From Trichomonas vaginalis G3 (Eukaryota > Parabasalia > Trichomonadida > Trichomonadidae), in assembly GCF_026262505.1 (NCBI RefSeq), contig NC_067206.1:40147918-40211917 (forward strand): a DNA stretch of 64,000 bases, read 5' to 3'. Below, piece by piece: positions 57,686 through 64,000 of the stretch. A model generated the notes under the pieces. It ran no database searches. It worked only from the letters and a program-made list of their open reading frames with translations, and had not been told where the DNA came from. The translations under genes were made by a program, and so were the position numbers. Numbering within the stretch: the stretch's first letter is position 1; the number at the start of each line of letters is the position of its first letter.

Positions 57686-58168
57686 TCAATGATTCTGATC
57701 TGAGCTATTTTTGAGAAAGGTGGTGGAATACCACACATGTGTAATGTCTGGGTCCAGTAGGTCTATTTCACACTTGAACCCAGTCATTCTGTGAACAACT
57801 TCTTCCAAGTCTGGCTTAGGTAGTAAGATCTGATCTTTGCTCACTAAGTTAGAAAAGAGCTCTTTGTCTTGGTCTAGAAGTATCTTCTGGTATATACTAA
57901 GTAAATACTCTTCTACACCAATCCTCGATGAAGTCTCCACAGATCTCGATGAGGTCAGGTTGGAAGTTAATGGACTTAAAGGAGGAGGATACATTGGTGC
58001 TTCTGAGTTCGTAGTTGTTTCCTCTTTTTTTATCTCTGTTGGAGCATCACTTACTGTACCAGATGGATAGTTCTTTATCACAATGTTATTAGTTGTTCTT
58101 GAATCAACATTGCTTGTTGGTTCAATTGGAAGATTAGCTGCACCATAAAGAATTGACTTCGATCTCAT
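57686..58168 (-). CDS. Maverick protein, 160 aa
   Basis: ATG at 58166-58168. A low-complexity N-terminal half rich in Thr, Ser, Asn and Pro (YPPPLSPLTSNLTSSRS), then an ordered C-terminal half (VEEYLLSIYQKILLDQDKEL, KPDLEEVVHRMTGFKCEIDL). No family is recognised. The gap 57479-57685 contains only a 24-codon open frame (57484-57558, minus strand) that I do not count as a gene. Confidence 0.6.
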   Translation of the reverse strand: MRSKSILYGAANLPIEPTSNVDSRTTNNIVIKNYPSGTVSDAPTEIKKEETTTNSEAPMYPPPLSPLTSNLTSSRSVETSSRIGVEEYLLSIYQKILLDQDKELFSNLVSKDQILLPKPDLEEVVHRMTGFKCEIDLLDPDITHVWYSTTFLKNSSDQNH

Positions 58169-58206
58169 TTGTTATGAGTAAAAATTGTTTTATTCTCATA
58201 TAAATG
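58166..58206. promoter_or_regulatory. 35-bp divergent promoter with overlapping initiators
   Basis: The plus strand has TCATTTGTTATGAG at the minus-gene start codon and TCATATAA just before the ATG at 58204; the minus strand has TCATTTATATGAG over that plus-strand ATG. It repeats the arrangement at 44.4 and 49.25 kb. Confidence 0.45.
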
Positions 58207-58560
58207 ACGAACATTAACCCAGAGAACAACACAGAATATACTGCAACAGGAGTTGTTTACAATGATCTAGATCAGATCGTCCAACTCAAAGCCCCAAGAG
58301 GAAGGAATTTAATAAGACAACCTCCACCAAAGATATATGTTGATGATGGTAGTAATGGGTTCAACTTAGTGTATCATTACTCATATCCTCAATATGCAAA
58401 AATTGGGTACCCCAAACGTGACAAACCATTATATGAACCTTTATGATGAAGCAAGGTTTCATGCACCAACGAAGAAAGAACCTGATGCATCAAGATTACA
58501 TGAATTCGCAGACCATGATGGTTATAGCGATTACTCAATGCCTGTAAGACTTTAACGTTA
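58204..58560 (+). pseudogene. Maverick small gene, broken
   Basis: Begins at an ATG with initiator-like TCATATAA and encodes a protein starting MTNINPENNTEYTATG with a VQLKAPRGRNLIRQPPPKIY segment. Coding character extends to about 58554, but the open frame is shorter than that, so the gene seems broken. No family is recognised. Confidence 0.5.
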
Positions 58561-58567
58561 ATAAAAA

Positions 58568-59455
58568 AATGACTGTTGGTAAACAAAGAAAAAACTTTAA
58601 TACAAGAGGATTTGATGCTACAATATATTCAACTGATATGGGCTTATCAATTCGATACATTTGAGAATCCTGGTGGAACACCACCATATTTTCTTTTGTT
58701 CATCAATGTAAACAGTAGAAAAGTTATGCGTTCCAATGAGTGAAAAGAACTCAAACAATGTTCTAAGTGCAATGCAGAAGTTCATTTCACAAGTACAGGT
58801 GAAATGAAGCCTACAATACTTACTAGTGATGAAGACCCAGCTTATACGACACAAAATGTTCGAGATCTTTGGTCAGTCATAACATTGAGCACATGACGAC
58901 ACAGAATACAATCATAACATACTAGGTATTATTAATAGGTTCTGTAGAACTATTAGAACTATGTTACATATGAAGTTAAACCTCAAAGAAGGTGATAAAA
59001 CACCACCTTTCACTGCAGATACAATGAGACAAATTATTAATGACTACAACACTGAATATCATTCAAGCACACAACAAAAGCCTGATGATTTCACAGAAAA
59101 GGATAATGAGGAATATATAAAGAAGCAAAGATTGAAAGAAGAGTATGTCAGAAAAAATAACCTTTATAACTTAAGACCTGGTCAAAAAGTTCAAGTCATA
59201 GTTGAACAAGAACATGGGGTAAAGGTAACCAACAAAGAAGACATCTTGATCCTTCTTATTATACAGTTGATTCAGTTGATACAAGTGCATACTTGTTAAG
59301 AGCAAAAGATGGAAGTGTTGCAAGATATCCACGTTATCAGATATGGACAAAAATAGAGCATGGATTAAAGCAAGGAGAAACTTTAGATCAAGGAAGACAC
59401 GGTGCTGTTAAAAGTATTGATGGTCATGAACTTGTCGGTAATGATGTAAAGTAAT
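58568..59455 (+). pseudogene. Maverick integrase (retroviral-type DDE), broken
   Basis: Fragments of a retroviral-like integrase are recognisable: a core stretch around PPYFLLFINVNSRKV, a later SDEDPAY segment, YNTEYHSSTQQKPDDFTEKD near the end of the catalytic core, and a C-terminal LRPGQKVQVIVEQEHGVK / VARYPRYQIW domain like a small SH3 or chromo-like fold. It is broken by several disruptions. The family uses it to join element ends to host DNA. Confidence 0.75.
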
Positions 59456-59630
59456 GATGTTACGTTTTGAGAACGAAAATACAGGAAAAGTGACAGGTAG
59501 AGGTATGCGTGAAGGTAATCCAAACAGGTTGTCAACAATGGAAGTACAGTATTGGAGGAAAAATATTAATGAAGGTCATGTTAAAGATATGCCTAGTTTT
59601 CTTGAGAAGTATCGTGGGTTTCGAGTTTAG
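59454..59630 (+). CDS. Small Maverick ORF, 58 aa
   Basis: Starts at the double ATG 59454/59457 right after the integrase remnant and ends at TAG 59628-59630. Arg/Asn-rich (TGRGMREGNPNRLSTMEVQY, FLEKYRGFRV). It overlaps the convergent 78-aa gene by 38 bp. No family is recognised; it could be a remnant. Confidence 0.4.
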   Translation: MMLRFENENTGKVTGRGMREGNPNRLSTMEVQYWRKNINEGHVKDMPSFLEKYRGFRV

Positions 59631-59829
59631 CTTGTAAGTCCTTTATTTTTGTTTCATACAATGAGATCTTCCTTCTGATTTGTTCATCATTGAGAGGTTG
59701 CTTGACTTTACGGAACTGTACACGTCCGTCTTTCATTGTATGTACATAATATCCATCAGGAACCTTACCATCTTTTATATATTCAGTTAACCACTTTTGT
59801 TTAGTTGATGCTTTAATGACTTGACTCAT
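59593..59829 (-). CDS. Small Maverick protein with YYV-MKDG domain, 78 aa
   Basis: GYYVHTMKDGRVQFRKVKQP (residues about 26-45) is clearly related to YYVCHMKNGSVQVRKRKAP in the 149-aa protein at 43960, so two products of this element share a small domain, here followed by a coiled coil (LYETKIKDLQAKLE). The frame looks whole; ATG at 59827-59829. Function unknown. Confidence 0.6.
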   Translation of the reverse strand: MSQVIKASTKQKWLTEYIKDGKVPDGYYVHTMKDGRVQFRKVKQPLNDEQIRRKISLYETKIKDLQAKLETHDTSQEN

Positions 59830-59860
59830 TTCTTACTGGATAAATTTTTATGTTTTTTAT

Positions 59861-61000
59861 CTTTTGACGATTTTTTTCTTATCCTTATCTTTCTTCTTGT
59901 CCTTGTCCTTCTTTGATTTATCCTTCTTCTTGTCCTTGTCCTTCTTGGACTTCTCTGCTGCAGGTGGTGTTGGATTCTGTTTGACTTTAGCACTTGGGTC
60001 AGGACCTTGTCTTTGAGACTTAGATATAGATTGTTTAGGAGCTGCTGCTTGTTTAGTTGCTTCAGCTTGTTGTTTAGCTAATTCAGCAGCTTGTTTATCA
60101 TTCTCTTCTATTCCTTTGCACCAGTTGCGACTTCATTCTTGAACTTTTGGAGATTCTCAGCAGCATCCATTACCTTATTCGCTCCTTTAAACAATCCATA
60201 AAATTTCTGCCATGGTGATACTGAAGGTATATTTCCACCAATTGCTGGAGGAACTGATGCTTCAGGAGTTGGAGATGGTGTTTTGTCTGAATTGAGATGC
60301 TTTTCTGCTTCAAGAACTTGTGTAGTATTTTCTCCAGGTATGCTTTTGCAACCTCCTTAACTTCTGGACGTTCATTATTTACATCCTGTCTTGGTGTTGA
60401 TGTTTCAGTAGCGTTTTCCTGAGTTACATTAACAACAGGTTGCTCAACTGCTGAAACATTTAGCTGCTTCAGTAATGTTATGAGTAGTTGAAACATTTCC
60501 TGATATACCTTCTCCTGTTGGAACTCTTGGAGCAATTGTTTGTATGTTCGCCATTGCAGGAGTTGGAGTAGGAGTGTCATCAATCTTTCTGTCAGCTTTC
60601 GTCGTTTGCGTTGTGTATTTGTTGTTTCATTACCATATTTTGATCTTAGTCTGGTAAGCTCTAACTTCATATGTTCTTCAGGATATGCATACTTATTATA
60701 TTCACCCTTAATATTCTTTTTCCATTCATCGTATTTATCTTCTGCTGATTTAATTGATGCTAGTCCGTTTACAGCCAATTCATCAGTACCGTTATCAGTA
60801 GTCTGGTTATATAAAAGATTAGCAGCTGATCTAATTGTGTAATCCGTAAGATTACCAAAACGCTCTATTGTACCTAATGTTGTGTTCTTCAGTTCCTTTC
60901 CAATTCCTTGTGCAGCATCTTTGACTAATCAGCAACCCCATGCACCAAATTGTCTCACAGGAGCCGCTATTGATGGTGAAGGAGATGGAGATGGCGATCA
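59861..61000 (-). pseudogene. Maverick lysine-rich structural-type protein, broken
   Basis: A long decayed gene. Upstream parts (about 60170-60900) encode a helical region with SIKSAEDKYDEWKKNIKGEY and low-complexity Thr/Asn/Glu stretches; the downstream part (59861-60160) encodes Gln/Ala-rich sequence and a strongly basic Lys-Asp-Lys tail. A basic tail suggests a core or DNA-condensing protein (inference). Several disruptions. Confidence 0.5.
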
Positions 61001-61009
61001 AACGTTTCT

Positions 61010-62980
61010 TTTCAAACATCGATTGAAACTTATTTGAGCACTGCTTTAGTCTCTTTTTCTTCAAATACGCCAAGAAATCTTCTTCACATCTTTTCACTTC
61101 ATAGCCTTCTTTAAACTCCTCCTTGTTAAGTTCTATGAAATCCTTTATCTCATTCTTTGTTGCAATGGCTTCTCACGAACGACATCATGAACGATTTCAC
61201 ACTGTTCTCATGTATGACCTCCTCACTGTTCTCATGAACTATTTCATCATTGTTCTCATGAACGACCTCCTCACTGTTCTCATGAACTATTTCATCATTG
61301 TTCTCATGAACGACTCCTCACTGTCTTTCATAAGCGTTTCAAAGTCTCCTTACTCATTACTTCAATCTCATGCTGTTCACAATAGTACTTAAACTCACTG
61401 TATATGTCTTTGTTGTATGTTATATTGCTTCCCATTACTCCATGAATTTTTCAAGCACTTCCTCAAATTCACTGTTTCTTTCTTTCCACGACCTTCTAAT
61501 ATCATACTTGCCTTCGTAAATATAACTTCTTGCAGAACCGTCTCGCTTTCTATTCTTTTCACAAATTCTCTCATCTTGCCACCAAATTACATTTGACTAC
61601 ATGCAAAAGAATTCATTCTCCTTCGCCAAAATTCTTTATATCTTCTGTAGCACTCTGTACAATTCCATCCGGATACAAACTTTTCATAGAACTCCTCGTA
61701 AAACATTTGGTAAGGTGTTTTGTTCATTTCGATGAGTTCTTGTTTAGCCCTGGTGAATGGTATCTTCCTTACATCAAATTCACTTAAATCTTTCCTCATG
61801 AAGTACGTCAGTAAGTTTGAATAAAACTCTTCATTAAAGCTTTCAATGAGATTTGAGAAAAATTCGTAATTTCCTTTTGTATCTGCTGCTTACAGTCAAT
61901 GACAACAAATCTTTCTGTCGTCTTTGTCATCTTTACTGAGTTGAAGTTGTTAGATATCATGATGATATTACAAACATTCTCTATCTCTTTCTTACTGGCT
62001 GACACTTCTGATTTAAGTCCAACTGAGTCTCTGTTACTATTGACTTTAGTGCGTCCGTGGCTTCATGACCTTAGACGTATCGCATGAGCTTAGTTTCATT
62101 GCATACGATTGAGCTTCATCTTCTCAATAGCAGCATTGAATCTACCAACCACATTCTCTATTGCGTTATATTATTGTTGGCGTACTGCTAATGAGCTCGC
62201 ATTAGAACTTTACTAAGTACATTCTTACCAGTTCCTTGCTTTCCTATTAACAAAAGTACTGTTCCAGTCTTTCCACAAGGATTTTGAACGATGTAGGCGA
62301 ACCAGTTCAAAACATACTCATAAAGCTCTTCATCCTCATTACATATGACATCGTGAACATGTTTCAAATATCCTTCAATAACGCTTTTCATCTACTTCAT
62401 TCAGTACCTCATACTCATATCCTCGAAATAGCTGTTAAATGTCATCTCTTTCGTCAAAGAATCTCATACCTGACTTTCATAGATAGTTCTTGTTCTGACC
62501 CGCCTTCATAAATCATCAGTGCGTTCACATCCTTCTCCTCAATACGTCCTACATAAACACTCTTCATGAGCTTATTGAATTCCTTGCTATCTACTGACAA
62601 CAAGTGTTTGTTGTGTCTCGTATTCCATCATAATCTTTCACTAGATATGTCATACGTGCCTCCGTCAATAACGACAACACATCTTCTTAAGTCATTTATA
62701 ACACTAACTATGTCAATACCTTCTTCACTCATGTACTTATTTCTTCTCAAGTCCTTTAGTGCTGAAAGTGTCTCTAAGTTCTATTTCAAGCAATTCATTT
62801 AACATGTCTTTGCAATACTTCTCTATAAAATATTTCGTCGTTCTTTACTAAGTTTCTTAACAGCTCTGAAGAACCATGTGTTTGACTCAAACATCCTTCA
62901 CAACTTCTCTCATTCATTCCTAGTTCTTTCATGTCATTATCTTCAACCTCTATGGTCTCATGACTAAGGTCAAAGGGTTC
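61010..62980 (-). pseudogene. SF3/D5-like helicase of the Maverick, broken
   Basis: Recognisable pieces: GTVLLLIGKQGTGKN, a Walker A in the superfamily 3 setting, preceded by LNWFAYIVQNP (about 62188-62391); IIMISNNFNSVKMTKTTERF, the SF3 motif C/arginine-finger region (about 61870-61980); and a C-terminal IPFTRAKQELIEMNKTPYQM segment (about 61690-61760), as in D5-type primase-helicases of large DNA viruses and phages. An acidic 48-bp coding repeat (VHENNDEIVHEN type) lies at 61190-61320. Many disruptions. Confidence 0.7.
61190..61320 (-). repeat. 48-bp coding tandem repeat, about 2.7 copies
   Basis: CTCATGAACTATTTCATC / CTCATGAACGACCTCCTC pairs repeat head to tail. On the minus strand they give alternating VHENNDEI and VHENSEEV octads. 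The repeat is within the decayed helicase-end region. Confidence 0.7.
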
Positions 62981-63179
62981 TTAGTCATGCTGGTCTTAAC
63001 TATCGAAAACTTCATATAAACTTTACAAAAACAGGTGCTGCTTATGTTTGTATGCATAGATACAGAAAACAAAGAGTAATCTTATGCATAACAAATTCAA
63101 ACGCTTGTAACGCTTCATGTAGGACAAACATTATTTTTCAACACTAACGCCAACACGTAGGACAAACATTCATGACTAA

Positions 63180-64000
63180 CATTACTGTATAACATAAATG
63201 TTGTGTCATGATATTTCTTCATCGTACTATGTTTTGTCATGACTTCATCGTAATGAACGTATATTCTTTGTCAAACAGTCGAACGTAAATGATTTTGTCA
63301 TGATTTAATCGTACATGTTTCTTGTAATCGAAAACTTCTTCATCGTAATGAACGTATATCTTTGTCAAACATGAACGTAAATGATTTGTCGAAACTTCTT
63401 CATCGTACATGTTTTGTCATGATTTCTTCGTTATGTTTTGTCGAAACTTCTTCATGTAATATGAGCGTACATGTTTTTGTCGAAACTTCTTCATTGTAAT
63501 GAGCGTACATGTTTTGTCGAAACTTCTTCATCGTAATGAACGTATATTCTTTGTCAAACATGAACGTAAATGATTTGTCGAAACTTCTTCATCGTACATG
63601 TTTTGTCATGATTTCTTCGTTTATGTTTTGTCGAAACTTCTTCATTGTAATGAGCGTACATGTTTTGTCGAAACTTCTTCATTGTAATGAGCGTACATGT
63701 TTTGTCGAAACTTCTTCATCGTAATGAACGTATATTCTTTGTCAAACATGAACGTAAATGATTTGTCGAAACTTCTTCATCGTACATGTTTTGTCATGAT
63801 TTCTTCGTTTATGTTTTGTCGAAACTTCTTCATTGTAATGAGCGTAATGTTTTGTCGAAACTTCTTCATTGAATGAGCGTACATGTTTTGTCGAAACTTC
63901 TTCATCGTAATGAACGTATATTCTTTGTCAAACATGAACGTAAATGATTTGTCGAAAACTTCTTCATCGTACATGTTTTGTCATGATTTCTTCGTTTATG
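63180..64000. repeat. Higher-order tandem repeat at the right edge (~187-bp period, ~38-bp submonomers)
   Basis: TTTGTCAAACATGAACGTAA-containing segments recur near 63354, 63542, 63729 and 63915 with steps of about 186-188 bp. Between them, submonomers of TTGTCGAAACTTCTTCAT plus GTAATGAGCGTACATGTT recur about every 38 bp, with deletions and variants. The array continues to the window edge. It may be the subterminal region of the Maverick or a satellite next to it. 62981-63179 carries shorter, diverged versions of the same words. Confidence 0.85.

Larger units (their letters stand above)
42104..64000. mobile_element. Maverick/Polinton element, left part whole, right part decayed, extends beyond window
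   Basis: Recognised by a protein-primed family B DNA polymerase, a retroviral-type integrase, a double-jelly-roll-type capsid candidate and a minor capsid candidate in one block, with only element-like small genes between them. About 22 kb are seen, normal for trichomonad Mavericks (15-25 kb). The left boundary is placed near 42.1-42.2 kb, where spacer sequence gives way to a short GC-rich palindromic stretch; terminal inverted repeats could not be confirmed because the right end is outside. The genes from 42.2 to 58.2 kb look whole; the block from 58.4 to about 63 kb has many disruptions (roughly ten or more). No packaging ATPase and no adenain-type protease were recognised. Polymerase intactness suggests a fairly young copy. 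Confidence 0.93.

Noticed and set aside
59861-61000. Packaging ATPase or adenain-type protease in the decayed block
   Set aside because: No Walker A/B of the A32 type and no protease triad pattern could be seen there.

Overview
The window looks like nuclear DNA of a parabasalid (trichomonad), most likely a Tritrichomonas-like species. This rests on intron-free, compact genes in very AT-rich spacers; a trichomonad-type initiator (TCA followed by T/A-rich sequence) only about 12-20 bp before several start codons; a cytosolic-type GTP-dependent PEPCK with strong G/C-ending codon bias; a tRNA-Tyr carrying a tiny intron; and a Maverick/Polinton, an element class abundant in trichomonads. The genus is inference from memory of these genomes.

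1-35,400 is a host gene neighbourhood: membrane/surface proteins (149-2817, 17080-18294, 20628-22829), a P4-ATPase flippase, a MATE transporter, a KATNIP-domain protein, tRNA-Tyr, a Ste24-like membrane protein, a PQ-loop protein, a NatD-type histone acetyltransferase, a HIRA-like histone chaperone, PEPCK, a nucleoside hydrolase, a RhoGEF joined to an HSP70 tail, and a 173-residue unknown. Many of these host genes carry one discrete lesion: in-frame TGA in the MATE gene, TAG in NatD, TAA in the RhoGEF, a TTAA-targeted MITE inside the Ste24-like gene, a 5' end removed by an insertion at 18,301, and a RhoGEF/HSP70 chimeric junction at about 32,940. Small non-autonomous DNA transposons lie between the genes.

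The most striking non-genic structures are hairpin arrays. The element at 4261-6278 has terminal inverted repeats, a TTAT target duplication and about 20 consecutive palindromes of roughly 60 bp. The arms match within each palindrome but differ from one palindrome to the next. A smaller, inverted sibling at 18301-19249 keeps the same five-hairpin core. Independent arrays at 35.4-39.3 kb have periods of 113, 124 and about 122 bp, also built of hairpins; the last sits in the arms of a ~760-bp inverted repeat around a ~283-bp spacer. The hairpin arrays at 4.7, 36.2 and 37.2 kb share a period near 123 bp.

39.3-41.9 kb is AT-rich and apparently empty. From about 42.1 kb to the right edge lies a Maverick/Polinton that runs out of the window. 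Its left two thirds look whole: a major capsid protein candidate, protein-primed DNA polymerase B, a minor capsid candidate, a 1095-residue fibre with a phage collar-like tip, a D12-class adenine-N6 DNA methyltransferase and about a dozen small genes, often in divergent pairs separated by 20-60 bp. The right third (integrase, a lysine-rich protein, an SF3/D5-like helicase) is decayed and ends in a higher-order tandem repeat. No packaging ATPase or adenain-type protease was recognised, and the right terminus is not in the window.
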